A model generated the notes under the pieces. That model made no database searches. It was not told the origin of the DNA and saw only the letters and a list, made by a program, of their open reading frames with translations. From Apiotrichum sp. Y4204 (Eukaryota; Basidiomycota; Tremellomycetes; Trichosporonales; Trichosporonaceae): a stretch of DNA of 64,000 nucleotides. The position numbers and the translations under genes were made by a program. Of the stretch, positions 34,101 to 44,348 are shown in pieces (position 1 is the stretch's first letter; each line of letters begins with the position of its first letter). The stretch covers positions 558,001-622,000 of the forward strand of contig JAMYHL010000003.1 in the NCBI GenBank assembly GCA_025531455.1. Reading direction: 5' to 3'.

Positions 34101-36405
34101 ACCCCTACTGGGAGGAAGAGGCATTCAGTGGGTTTATCACAAAGGGTCATTCTAACCTCAGTCCTCGTTCCAAGCTGGGCGATCACGACAGGCGAGAAGC
34201 TCCGCCTGCGGGTGTGCGACTCGGATCGCTTTTCGGCGGACGATTTGATCGGCAAGATCGAGATTGACGTCGCTGACTTTGTCGAGTGGTCAAACGCCCA
34301 CCCGGGCCAGATGATGAACCGGCAGGACTCGCTCCAGGCAGAGCGCGTAGGTATGCGTGTGCAGGGCGAGGTCGAGTGGTCGCTGCGGTTTCACCCGCTG
34401 TGGCAGATGCCGGCCGACGAGCTCCAGAAACGTGTTGAGGCAGCACGCGCAAAGCGCGCCCACAGTCCCATTGAGCCTCCGTGGTGGCTCGAGTGGCTGG
34501 ACAGATATGTCGAGGTACCCGACTGGGAGAAGAAGCGGGCCGCCCAGCGCCGAGCGACCCAGGATCTATTCACGGGCGAGCTCATGCGCGACGAGCTCGA
34601 GGCGGAGGGCAAGCCGACCGAGGAGTTCCCGGCTGGTGTCTTGCAGTTCCATATTCACCAGTGTGCGGGTAAGTGAAAACAGCAGTAGTCAGTGTGCGCT
34701 GACACCAGACCTCGAACTCGAGTCGTTGTCTGGGACATTCTCCACCGCGTCCAGCCGTCGCAAATCGGCGGCGTCCGGTAAGCCAGCGCTTCAGGACGTG
34801 ATAGACCGCTCCCCGTCGGACAATGTTAGTCCGCCGAGTGCGTACTGCGAAGTGCACATTAACGACCGGTTCATATACCGGACGCGCACAAAGCAGCTCA
34901 CACCGGTGCCGTACTTCAACGCCGTGAGCGAGCGGTTTATCCGTGACTGGCGGGTCGCCAAGATTATGTTTGTGATAAAGGACCAACGTGATCGGGAGCA
35001 CGACCCCATCCTCGGCGTCGTGAGCCTGCGCGTGCGGGACGTTCTTAAAGACAGCTGTCAGGTCACGGCGTGGTATCCCCTGATCGGAGGTCTTGGTTGG
35101 GGCCGTCTGCGCATCTCCCTCCTGTTCAAGCCCGTCGACATACAACTTCCGCAAAACATATCGTCCTTTGAGACTGTCACGTTTGACCTCACGTCGATGA
35201 CGACCACCTCGGACATGAGCCACCTTGGCGAGGGGAACCGCCCCACGACCCTGATCATAGAGGGCGAGTATAGTCGTGCAGTGCTGCGCAGCAGCGCGAC
35301 GCAGGTCTATGACTCGGAACACGACTCTGAAGACGAGAACCACCTGTCGGCGTACGGACTCCGGTCATTGGAGATGATCGGCTCGAGGGAGGAGCTGGAA
35401 CTAGCTCTGTCCACAAGCCCAGAGGAGTTTGGAGTGCCTCCCAAGCTGCAGAAATCCACGACGACAGCGTCAATCGCCTCCCATGCGCCGCGTGCGCGCG
35501 AGTCGTTCTCAAAGTTCCGCTCGTCAATGTCCATGTCTCGCCGCAGGGACACGTTATCCCGAAAGGAGGTCGCCGATCTGCCGGATGGGGCGCCACAATT
35601 CCCCGAGTCGCAGGAAGTAGAATGGCGTGCATACCACCGCAGGCTGCCGAACGTTCCGCACGACCACCCCGTCCGCATCGCCGTTCTTTACCGCCACTCG
35701 TGCTCGCTTGTCTTCAGCTTTGTCGTCAAGCGGCGTCTGAAGAAGGACAAGGTGCTCGCGATCGGGACGCTGCGTCTGAACGACTGCGAGGACAGCAGGC
35801 TCACAGTCCGCACAATCCCCATTTTCGAGACGTCTTCGGTGCGCGACGCGATGCAGGCTCTGCGGCAGTTTGGCGAAGCGCAAAAGTTTGCGGGGTCGAC
35901 GGGCGAGCGGCTGTCCGCCTCGCTCGGCGGCAAGGCCCCGCTTGCCGGTTACGCGACCGTGTCGTTTGTGCTCCACCCTGGGCTGAGCCGCGCCCACGCC
36001 AAGCTCGCAAAGCGGGACCTCAAGTTCCGCAGCGTGTACAGTGCATGGGATGCCATCCAGTCGTCGGGACTGTCACCTAGCGGCGAGGATGTGCCCCACA
36101 GCGACAGCGACTGCGACTCGGAGGACAGCGACTCGGGTTCCGGGGATCGCGGCGACCGGTCGCTCGCGCACGCCGCCGCCGCGGCGCTGGAACGCGACAA
36201 CTCGGAAAACGCAAACCGGAGCAGCCACAGCAAAGCGCTGCATTCCGGCAACCGCGGCATCTTCCAGCTCAAGCTCGCGCGCACAGGCAAGTGGGCCAAG
36301 GACAAGGTCGAGGCCAAGATTCTTGGCACGGGTGGCAACTCGCTCGACCGCCGCTCGCGCGGCATGGACATGGAGGTCGAGTTTGAGGGGCAGAGCAAGT
36401 TTTAG
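31175..36405 (+). CDS. Mug190/tricalbin-like SMP and C2 domain membrane protein
   Basis: Six exons (31175-32586, 32670-32775, 32834-34019, 34068-34127, 34162-34668, 34709-36405) give 1655 aa, phases consistent. Residues 1-400 are Pro-rich and disordered. A hydrophobic hairpin-like segment at about 410-441 (FIAMAVACFALTVMVVG, FFLWLFALVVAPL) anchors it. An SMP-type lipid-transfer domain follows (WVNHALRTLFP, TSVRISSVSLGVEPVLL, then YVNYEVGFIYRH and VGKLRVRILL), interrupted by about 185 low-complexity residues. A C2 domain starts near 865 (GVLYIVIHNASNLPRTD, SCDPYLSLSF, LYSTRTIVGTLDPYWEEEAF); a second, more divergent C2-like region lies at about 1095-1235. Mug190/tricalbin proteins tether the ER to other membranes and move lipids. 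The ATG has a good context (CCACCATGA). Confidence 0.85.
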
Positions 36406-36527
36406 TAATCTAGACATTGGTTGTACATATGCTACAGTATGAGATAATACAGTACCGCGTCGGGTGATTGTGCAGGCGGTGGGCTGTCCACTGCTTCAGG
36501 TTTCTGATCTTGCCTCCGTGTCGCGCA

Positions 36528-37178
36528 CTACAGCACCCAATCGAAGATGGTCGTGAGCACCGCCGCAGTGGTGAGCGATACGAGAACCGCAAAACTGACG
36601 AGCATGAGGCCCATCTCCTTGCCCTCGGGACGCTCAAACACGGCAGGGATATCATCCACCTCGAAAACCTCGACACACGCCTCGTCGGCAAACTGCACGC
36701 GCGCGCGCCCATGGTGCGAGTGGATCGAGGGGAGGGAGTGTACGCTGTGTATGCTGTTCCGGTGTGCACGGGAGTCGGCCGGGGGGGAAAGCGGCGACGT
36801 CGCTGCCGTCGGTGACGGGGGGAGGAGGCCGACCTGCTCTTCAGCCGGGCGGTGTGCGAGACGGTCCGGCTCCTCGCGCTCCGAGTTCCACAGACCCTGC
36901 TCCGCCGCCCAGGCGGCAGTGTGCGCGTGGGCATCGGCCTCATCCTCTCCCTCTCCCGGCGTAGTCACCGACAACGGCGTATCGGGGAGACTGCCGGCTG
37001 CGGAGCCGCGGCGCTCGCTGCCGAGACCAGGGGACCGCAGCGGGACGCCAAGACTTGAGCGGCGGTCGTCTGTCGACGCACGGCCGCCCGCGCCGCCGCG
37101 GCGCGCGTAGTGCAGGCTGCTTATTGAGGGCTGGCGTTTGCGCGGGGCGGCGGGGAGGGAGATGCGGAAGTTTGACAT
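36528..37178 (-). CDS. Small tail-anchored membrane protein, unknown function
   Basis: A single exon of 216 aa from the ATG at 37178. The body is hydrophilic and rich in Ser, Arg, Pro and His (SIHSVHSLPSIHSHHGRARV). It has an acidic segment (ACVEVFEVDDIPAVFE) followed by a single C-terminal hydrophobic helix (LMLVSFAVLVSLTTAAVLTT) and the short tail IFDWVL. That layout is typical of tail-anchored proteins facing the cytosol. The same frame stays open up to 37301, but those residues look like leader sequence. I do not recognise the family. It is convergent with the SMP-C2 gene, with only 122 nt between stop codons. Confidence 0.7.
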   Translation of the reverse strand: MSNFRISLPAAPRKRQPSISSLHYARRGGAGGRASTDDRRSSLGVPLRSPGLGSERRGSAAGSLPDTPLSVTTPGEGEDEADAHAHTAAWAAEQGLWNSEREEPDRLAHRPAEEQVGLLPPSPTAATSPLSPPADSRAHRNSIHSVHSLPSIHSHHGRARVQFADEACVEVFEVDDIPAVFERPEGKEMGLMLVSFAVLVSLTTAAVLTTIFDWVL

Positions 37179-37936
37179 CGGGGCGGGGGTGGAGAGGAGT
37201 TTTCGTTGGATGGAGGTTTTGGATCTCGGCGTGAAAGAGTCGTGAAGAGTGGAGAGGGTGATAAGAGGCGATGATAAGGGGAAGAGTCCAAGAGAATCCA
37301 AGAGGCGCAGTGCGAAGATTGTGGAAATGGTAAATGTCGTGGTGGATGTTGCAGTTCACGTTGCACTCGATTCTGATCGCGGTGGAGGTGCGCAGAAAAA
37401 CAGGGGGCCACTCGAGGACTCGTCGCGAGTTCCACACATGTCTGACACGACTGGCACCGACGTCGACATCACCTTTACCTGCAATCTCCGTGGTCCGTGT
37501 CATCATCTCTCCCATCACCATCAGCCGAGTCGTACCCCAGGTAGCGGCACCCAGGCGTGCATCACCGCCGCGACAGCACAGGCCGTCACACTCCACTCTC
37601 CGCGACACGGGCTCTGATCGCGGCTGCCAGCGCCCGGCCCCCGCAGCCACGCCGGTATTTACGCCTCGCCTCGATCGCGGACACGACACGACACGATACG
37701 GCGCACGACGCACGACGGTCGAGATACGGTTCTGTACACGACATCACGGTATTGCAAAACAGCTCTGTGCTCTTCCATCATTCACATTCATCCAAACACG
37801 ATATTGCTGTGCGTTCGAAACGACACACCCGCTAGCCGCATCAAGTACACCAAAACACGGATCTTGATCAATACAGCACACGACACGTCGGGGAGACTGA
37901 ACACTCCCCTCTTCCCCCTTCCCCTCCCCTCTCACG
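37179..37936. other. Divergent promoter region
   Basis: 758 nt between the tail-anchored protein gene (minus) and the adaptor-like gene (plus). Several short ACGACAC-type repeats occur around 37680-37745. No gene seen. Confidence 0.5.
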
Positions 37937-40900
37937 ATGGACGACCCGTGGGCGACATGGGGCAAGCCGCGCATGTCGATGCCGGCGTCGCTCTCCCCGC
38001 CGCCGCAGGATATGGACGTCACGGACCCGTGGGCGCCGAAACCTGCCGCTGCGTCTGCCTCTCCGCCCGCCTCGGGCTTTGGGGCGAGTCTCGCGGCCGG
38101 CCTCGCGTCGGGACAGGCGGCCGGCGCGTCCGCCTTTGCGTCCGCCAAGGAGGGGCTCGGGTCCGCACGCGAGCGGTACGGCCCGGCAGCGAGCAGCGCG
38201 GCGGCCAGTGCGGGCGAGCGCGCGTCGGCGTTCATGGGCGCCGCAAAGGAGCGCGCGGCCGGCGTCGACGTTCAGGACGTACAGGCCGGTATTTCGTCGG
38301 GGTTCGCCAGCATGGGTGCCGGACTGGCGAGTATGGGCTCGGCCATGGGGTCTAAAATGGACGAGGCGGGGTTCAAGATGCCGACCTCGGAGGGCATGTC
38401 GTCTGGCTTCTCGAGCATGACGTCTAAAATGTCCATGCCGGACACGTCGGGCATCTCGTCGGGATTTTCGAGCTTGACATCCAAGATGAGCATGCCGGAT
38501 ACGTCTGGGTTCAAGATGCCGGGCACTGACGGCCTCTCCTCGGGCTTTTCCTCGATGACCTCGAAGATGAGCATGCCCGACACGTCGAGCTACTCCCTGG
38601 CCAATCCCCCTTCCCTCTCCTCTGTTCCCGACGCGCCAAAGTTTGCCGTCCCCGACGCCGTCTCCTCCACCCTCTCCTCGTACCAGACCAAGGCGCAGGG
38701 AGCCGCGACAAACGTCCTCGCGGGCCACATTGCAGGCCAGATGGCCGCCCAGACGCCCGGCATGCCCTCGGCATTTACAAATATGGCGTCCACAGCCCTC
38801 GCATCACACATGACCTCGCAAGCAAGCAACGCCCTCTCCGCGAGCGCAGCTTCCGCCACGGCATCCGCGACCGACCGCGCCAACGCCTTCACCTCGGGCC
38901 TCACGTCGTCGCTCAACTCGAATATCTCCAGTTTCAACTCTGGCGTGTCCACCCTCAGTTCTGCCGCGACGGCCGCCTCGGACCTCGCAGCTACAGGGTC
39001 CAAGATTGGTGGACTGGGAGCCATGCCCAATGTTCCGTCTTTCCCGTCCTGGGGGGATACCTGGGGCTCCCCGACCACAGCAAAGGAGGAAGTCCGGGCA
39101 CCAACCCCAATACGGTCTCCGTCCCCAGAGGCGTTCGGTGACGTGTGGGGAGCAGATGAGAAGGCCCCGCCAGTCCGCTCTTCATCCCCTCATTCGGAAT
39201 CTCTTCCCGTCCGCGCGTCTCGTACTCCCTCTCCTACCCAATCCCCCACCCGATCTCCTATCACGACAGCTCGCAGCATGGCCTCCTCTCCACGCAAGAG
39301 CCTCGAGGCGCGCCTCTCACGCGAGCTGTCACGCAACCTCTCGACCGAGCGTCGCGCGTCTGCAGCATCGGGATCGCTTCCAGGCTCTCCGCTCAAGACT
39401 GGGGCAGTGGAGATTGACGTACCGGATATTGCCCTCGCCACGGCGTCTCCGATATCCCCCATCGCCGCTGCAGCTGTCGGCTCCCCGCCGAGCGGTTTCG
39501 CCTCCTTTGGCGACCTGCCAGACATGCCAGATGTGTCCTCGTCGTCACTCAAACTCGAAGCGGACACCTCTATCAAACGTTCATCCTCGTTCGGCTCTGA
39601 CTTTGGCGGGTTTGCGGATGTCGGCGAGGCGAGTGCGTGGGGAGGGTCCGCCAACGACTCGTGGAAGAAGGACGACTGGGGAGGCGACGACAGCTATGGC
39701 GGCGCGGAGGAGGGCTATGCGTCGTGGGGTGGCGTGCGCACCGCGACCCCGCCCGCACAGGCCCAGCCACAGGAGGAGCGCTGGGCGGCCGCGCAGCGCA
39801 CTATCCGCCTGAAGGAGGAGCGCGCGCCGTTTGAGAAGATTGAAAAGCTCAAGCGCGAGTGGGACGGCGTCGCGGCTTCTGTTATTGGCGAGAAGGACCA
39901 GCTCCAGACGATGGACGAGGACGAGGAGAAGAAGCTTGACGACGGGGTGAAAGTGCTCGAAGAGAATGTCGCCGAGACGCTCCGCTCGCTCACTGAGGTC
40001 CCCGACACTCGCATGCCCCCGATCCACACACTCACCACGCACCAGCAGTACACTGCCGCGCTGTCCCGGTCAACCGCCCACTCGTCAATGTCTCTCCTCC
40101 GCATGCCGATGCGTCCGCGCCGGCTCGAGGGGCTGTCATTTGGCCCAGGGCTGGAAGGCACCTGGGGCGACCGGTCACGCCTCGGTGAACAGGACGCGGA
40201 CAAGGCTGCGGCGCCGGCAGCTGAGGAAGCGGTACCCAGCAGGTGGAGCTTTTGGAAGAAGAGCTCCACCCCCAAACCGCTGGTCACATCTGGCGGCGGC
40301 ATGTTGGAGGTCAAGACGCCGTCGACTGCCGCGTCCACCCCGATCACGCCGCAGCCCCCGGCAGTGTCCGTCGACCTCACTGCGGCCGCCGCGACTGCGG
40401 CAGCAGCAGGCGCACCTTCTGGATCTGCCCGCGCGTCCATATCTTCCGCGCCTCGCGGATCGGGATCCCGGCCGCAGTCCATCATCCCCTCTCGCCCTGC
40501 GACACCCCCGGTTGTCCCCGCTGCGGCTCCGATCCCATCCTTCGAAGACACGGGCCACGAGGCGCCGCGACAGTCCTTGTCAGAACCCGACGCTCAGGCG
40601 CCTGCATCGCGAAGCTTCTGGCGCTGGGGCCGGCGCGCCACGCCATCTACAGAACAGCAGGCGCAGACCGAATCTGAGTCTGCTCAACGTCTCTCAGGCG
40701 ACCACGACGAAGACATTGATCTCGGAGAAGACGACTTTGCATTCCTCGCCGACGTTCCCTCCATGCCGACACCTGCCTCGCGCGGCACCGCCGACCTCCT
40801 CGGCTTCGGCGGGCCAGAAACCCTCGAAACCGTTCTCCAGCCGCAGACCAAGGCTTCCCCACTTGCCCCCCCACCGCGCGGCTCGAGAGGCCCGCCGCCC

Positions 40901-42367
40901 CGCCAGTCGACGTTCGTCGCCCGCATGGCAACGGGGCCGAAGAAGCCGCAGCCATCGACAATGGACCTTCTCTCCGGTCTCGATTTCGATGCCCCGCCGA
41001 CCTCGTCGCCGACGCAGAGCCGGCCCTCGTCTACAATTGGCTGGGACGACATTCTTGCTCCGACAGCACCTAAGACGCCGCCGATCCTCCCCCCGCCTCC
41101 GGGACCCGCGCGGTCGAGCACGCCTCCGAGCATCGCACCGCCCCCAGGGAGGACGTCCACGTCGTCCATATCCGGTGCCAACATGTTCCGTGAGGGCACA
41201 CCGCCGCTCGTTCCGGGCCCAGCGCCCGGCGGCCGCCCAATGTCTCCCGCCAGTCCGGCGGTCTCGTCGCCTCTGGCGGGGATGGCAGCCATGGTGCCCG
41301 GGCCACCAACAGTGCCTTCCAGGCGGTCGTCAATGGTTCCGAGCCCCGGTGCTGCCTCCCCCCGCATTCCGTCTCCTCCTCGCGTTGCCTCCCCACCGCG
41401 TGTCTCATCTCCGCCGACTGGGGCTCGTGTGTCATCTCCGCCCTTCTCATTCACACCCCTCGCCCCCTCAGCACCAAAGGCATCACCTGCGAGCGCAGGC
41501 AGCTCGGCCCCTCTGTTCCCCTCAATGGCATCGTTGTCCGTACCTGGCGGAGGCATGTCGCCCGCGTCGCCTCTCGGTCCTTCGGCAATGGCCACGCCAA
41601 TCAGCCCTATGACGGCCAGCCCGATGTTTGCCAGCCCCCTTATGCCTTCGAAGCCCTCCAGCCGCTCAGCGGAACAGGGCTCACAAGACATGTTCGCCGA
41701 CCTCTCGTTCACCCCCTCCGAGCCAGCAAAGACGACGCCGCTTCTCCGCCCGGGCCTCCTCCCGTCAACACCGGCCAATCGCCACCTTGCGTCTCCAGCG
41801 ACGACCATTGGGTCTCCTGCGGTTGACGCGCCGCTGCTCGCGAGGCCCCGCACACCTGCACGCGTCGCGCCATCCACGTCTTTGAATGACGACTTTGGCG
41901 ACTTTTCAGACTTTGCAGACTTTTCCACTGCGCCAGCGCAAACTGCAGGCAGGGGAGGGGACGGCTTCGACGACTTTGGCGACTTTGGCGAGTTCACGAG
42001 CTTTGACTCACCCGCCCCGCCACTGCCCGCCAAGACGCCCTGGACCGCGCCGCGGGGCACCACAACGAGCTCAAACTCGCCGGCACCGACCCCGCCCTCC
42101 AAGTCGCCGTATGCGCGTCCTGTCGGCAGCGCGCACTCGCCGACTGCGTCGCCCACGCCTGCTAACCGGCGAGGCGCGAGTGTCGACCACACCGCGACGC
42201 TTAACCTCCTCTCGAGCGCCAAGACGAGTCCTGGTCGCTGGCCTGCCATCCCGCCCCCTTCGGGTGCACCTGCTCCGCAGACCAGCTTCCTCCCCCCGCC
42301 GCCTGGAAGCAAGATTGCGAAGAAGAAGACGGCCGATCTGCTCGATCTCGATGACCTTATGGGTTGA
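37937..42367 (+). CDS. Clathrin-adaptor accessory protein-like, aftiphilin-type motifs
   Basis: A single exon of 1476 aa, mostly disordered and rich in Ser, Pro and Ala. Short linear motifs point to clathrin traffic. Two DPW motifs lie near the N-terminus (residues 3-5 and 30-32), the type that binds the AP-2 alpha ear. Repeated acidic-aromatic motifs near the C-terminus (DDFGDFSDFADF, DDFGDFGEF) are the type bound by AP-1/GGA ears. The last residues contain LLDLD, a perfect clathrin box. Other DF/FxxF-like elements are DDFAFLADV and DMFADLSF. The N-terminal third has tandem repeats of SSGFSSMTSKMSMPDTSG. A helical segment around residues 620-700 (RTIRLKEERAPFEKIEKLKR) is the most ordered part. 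Homology to aftiphilin or Laa2 is not established; the role is inferred from motifs. Confidence 0.75.
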   Translation: MDDPWATWGKPRMSMPASLSPPPQDMDVTDPWAPKPAAASASPPASGFGASLAAGLASGQAAGASAFASAKEGLGSARERYGPAASSAAASAGERASAFMGAAKERAAGVDVQDVQAGISSGFASMGAGLASMGSAMGSKMDEAGFKMPTSEGMSSGFSSMTSKMSMPDTSGISSGFSSLTSKMSMPDTSGFKMPGTDGLSSGFSSMTSKMSMPDTSSYSLANPPSLSSVPDAPKFAVPDAVSSTLSSYQTKAQGAATNVLAGHIAGQMAAQTPGMPSAFTNMASTALASHMTSQASNALSASAASATASATDRANAFTSGLTSSLNSNISSFNSGVSTLSSAATAASDLAATGSKIGGLGAMPNVPSFPSWGDTWGSPTTAKEEVRAPTPIRSPSPEAFGDVWGADEKAPPVRSSSPHSESLPVRASRTPSPTQSPTRSPITTARSMASSPRKSLEARLSRELSRNLSTERRASAASGSLPGSPLKTGAVEIDVPDIALATASPISPIAAAAVGSPPSGFASFGDLPDMPDVSSSSLKLEADTSIKRSSSFGSDFGGFADVGEASAWGGSANDSWKKDDWGGDDSYGGAEEGYASWGGVRTATPPAQAQPQEERWAAAQRTIRLKEERAPFEKIEKLKREWDGVAASVIGEKDQLQTMDEDEEKKLDDGVKVLEENVAETLRSLTEVPDTRMPPIHTLTTHQQYTAALSRSTAHSSMSLLRMPMRPRRLEGLSFGPGLEGTWGDRSRLGEQDADKAAAPAAEEAVPSRWSFWKKSSTPKPLVTSGGGMLEVKTPSTAASTPITPQPPAVSVDLTAAAATAAAAGAPSGSARASISSAPRGSGSRPQSIIPSRPATPPVVPAAAPIPSFEDTGHEAPRQSLSEPDAQAPASRSFWRWGRRATPSTEQQAQTESESAQRLSGDHDEDIDLGEDDFAFLADVPSMPTPASRGTADLLGFGGPETLETVLQPQTKASPLAPPPRGSRGPPPRQSTFVARMATGPKKPQPSTMDLLSGLDFDAPPTSSPTQSRPSSTIGWDDILAPTAPKTPPILPPPPGPARSSTPPSIAPPPGRTSTSSISGANMFREGTPPLVPGPAPGGRPMSPASPAVSSPLAGMAAMVPGPPTVPSRRSSMVPSPGAASPRIPSPPRVASPPRVSSPPTGARVSSPPFSFTPLAPSAPKASPASAGSSAPLFPSMASLSVPGGGMSPASPLGPSAMATPISPMTASPMFASPLMPSKPSSRSAEQGSQDMFADLSFTPSEPAKTTPLLRPGLLPSTPANRHLASPATTIGSPAVDAPLLARPRTPARVAPSTSLNDDFGDFSDFADFSTAPAQTAGRGGDGFDDFGDFGEFTSFDSPAPPLPAKTPWTAPRGTTTSSNSPAPTPPSKSPYARPVGSAHSPTASPTPANRRGASVDHTATLNLLSSAKTSPGRWPAIPPPSGAPAPQTSFLPPPPGSKIAKKKTADLLDLDDLMG
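38391..38594 (+). repeat. In-gene tandem repeats encoding SSGFSS(M/L)TSKMSMPDTS
   Basis: Three near-identical copies of about 17-20 codons, separated by short variable spacers (FKMPGTDGL before the third). They lie in the N-terminal third of the adaptor-like protein and keep the reading frame. Confidence 0.9.
42338..42352 (+). other. Clathrin-box motif LLDLD
   Basis: The codons encode LLDLD, which fits the type I clathrin box L-phi-x-phi-(D/E), the ligand of the clathrin heavy-chain N-terminal domain. It is five residues from the C-terminus of the adaptor-like protein. Confidence 0.8.
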
Positions 42368-42384
42368 TGTGGGGGCTCGCGCCT

Positions 42385-42444
42385 GGCCAAGTCGCCGAGC
42401 TAGCCAAGCAGCCAAGCAGCCAAGCGGTCAAGCCCCCGACAAGC
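42385..42444 (+). repeat. GCCAAGC minisatellite
   Basis: Five to six copies of (A/G)GCCAAGC or close variants in 60 nt directly after the stop codon of the adaptor-like gene, probably in its 3' UTR. Confidence 0.75.
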
Positions 42445-42487
42445 CGCATTACGAGTACCAACGGCTAGCGGGATACATACACACGTG

Positions 42488-42504
42488 CAGTGCTTCGAGC
42501 ACTG
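42488..42504. repeat. Perfect 7-bp stem-loop with TCG loop
   Basis: CAGTGCT, loop TCG, AGCACTG. Flanking CACAC and GTGTG can extend the pairing across a small internal loop. It lies about 120 nt past the adaptor-like stop codon, so it could be in the 3' UTR. No terminator-like role is known for such elements in fungi. Confidence 0.6.
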
Positions 42505-43526
42505 GGTGTGCCACGCCAAGATTTGGCGGCTCAGTATCTGTGTACCGCGTCTGCCCGACATGTGAGGCTGGCGTGGTGGATGTAAGCATAATCATGGGTC
42601 GCACTCCTGTAGCCAGCGAGACAGCAGCCGAAGGAGATATGGGGGAGAGATACACGGGCGGGTGACATTCGTATGTGGTGTTTGACGCCGTGATGAGAAT
42701 GAGTCAGAGAGCCGCATCGTTTCGCCGAGGCTTCGACGCGACTTTCCGCGAGGTGTTCGGTATTGGCATTGGCGCCGGTATTGCTACCACGCCATGGTTG
42801 TTTGCCGACGAACTTACGCGTGTCTACCGACTTGAACGCGCCGCACCGCGGCGTCACTGCCCCGCCGCTGCGATGTCCACGCTGGGGCGGCGGCGTAGAT
42901 ATCAGGAGAGAGAATGCCTAAAGGGCAGAAGGCAGAGTGGGGGTACACCCGACTCAGGCGCAGGGTCTAAGGATTGAGGGGCCGTTCTCGAAGCCGACTA
43001 GAAGGTATCGAGGTAATCGAAGGCCCAAGAGTGTGGGCGGTACCTTACGACAGTGGTGATTGTGGACGCGCAAAGACTTGGCGTGCGTCAAGCAGTCAGG
43101 AGTCGAGCGCGACCATGATAGACGATAGACGATAAGCACGGCGAATGGGATATCGGGATCGGGGTATGCGCTGTGCTGCGACCACCGTTCAGCGGCATAC
43201 CCCATACCCGGCGTTGGGTCCGTCGTCTGTGGACCAACCTTGCTTGCGTGCCACCGCGTCCTCCCATCCTCAGCGGCGCTCGGCGCTCGGCGCCTTGGCG
43301 GGGGCGGGCGCCACTTGCGATCACTCGCATCGCTCGAGCGGCAGTGATACAATATGGCGGAGAGCTGTGGGGCGAGGCTGGCACGGCATGCCTGGATCTC
43401 GATCTCCCCCACATACCAGGCCCTATCTCCACACCCATCCCCAACCTGGACAGCGTCCACCTCAATTCTTCGAGTCCTCTCTTCTTGCTTGCCGGCGGGG
43501 TCTGGCGTCGCAGCAGCCACACTATG

Positions 43527-43594
43527 TCTCCACATTTCTCCACATCTCTCCACACATCTACTCCACACTCTCTCCGCATTTCTCCACATTTCTC
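43527..43594. repeat. TCTCCACAT minisatellite
   Basis: About six to seven imperfect copies of TCTCCACAT or TCTCCACA(C) across 68 nt, intergenic. Confidence 0.8.
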
Positions 43595-44281
43595 TTGTCT
43601 CACTCCCCCACATCTGATATCTGCCGCATTCCATATATCAATCCTCCACTGTAAAGAATGAGCGCAACACCGGGGAACGGACGGAAGTGGTGAACCCACA
43701 GTGGTGTGGCCTCAATGCCGGAAAGCGAGATAGGAGATTCCGGGGCGTCACCAGGGACGGCTGGGCGTAGGTCGGTTCTGTCGGCGAGCCAAATCGGAAC
43801 GTGTCGGATGTCGGGCAGAAGGACAGCAGGTGGCCAGCTCCGGAGCTCGTTCGTCTGGGTGGTCTATGCGGAGGTTCTGCTGAGTGTGCCTTCATTACGT
43901 TGTGGCACGGGCATATTGGAGTCGTCAATCGTTTGCGGCATCGACTTTCCGAGATGCCGATGCCGCCGCGGGCAAGACTGCTGACAACCCTGCCGGAATG
44001 TGTGCAGCTGACACTATGATAGCGAGCTCGCCGGTTTGAATGCGGACGAGCATGACATACGGCCACCTACGGCTGGTTGTGCGTGCAAACTGGCGGCGGT
44101 CCATGCATCGGTCGCGCCGTCAGTCGCGTCCCAGCCCTTGCGTCCAGCTGGAACCGGAGCTTGAAGCCACTTGGAGTGCTCCGTCTGCCACTTCCGCCTC
44201 GGTGCGGACGATAGTGATGCCGCGATGGTGTGCGCGAGTCCAGACCGGCAGCAGAGTAAGGTGCAATCTTAATTGTGCCTA

Positions 44282-44348
44282 TGCTTGGGTGCTTGGGCAT
44301 GCTTGGGTGTGCTTGTGCTTGTGCGTACTTGTGCTTGCGCTTGTGCTT
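44282..44348. repeat. TGCTTG minisatellite
   Basis: About ten imperfect copies of TGCTTG(G/T) in 67 nt, intergenic. Confidence 0.85.

Noticed and set aside
39966..41612. Long Arg/Pro-rich plus-strand frame and the opposite frame 40684-42390 inside the adaptor-like gene
   Set aside because: Both are shadows of the 1476-aa frame, which alone carries coherent short linear motifs.
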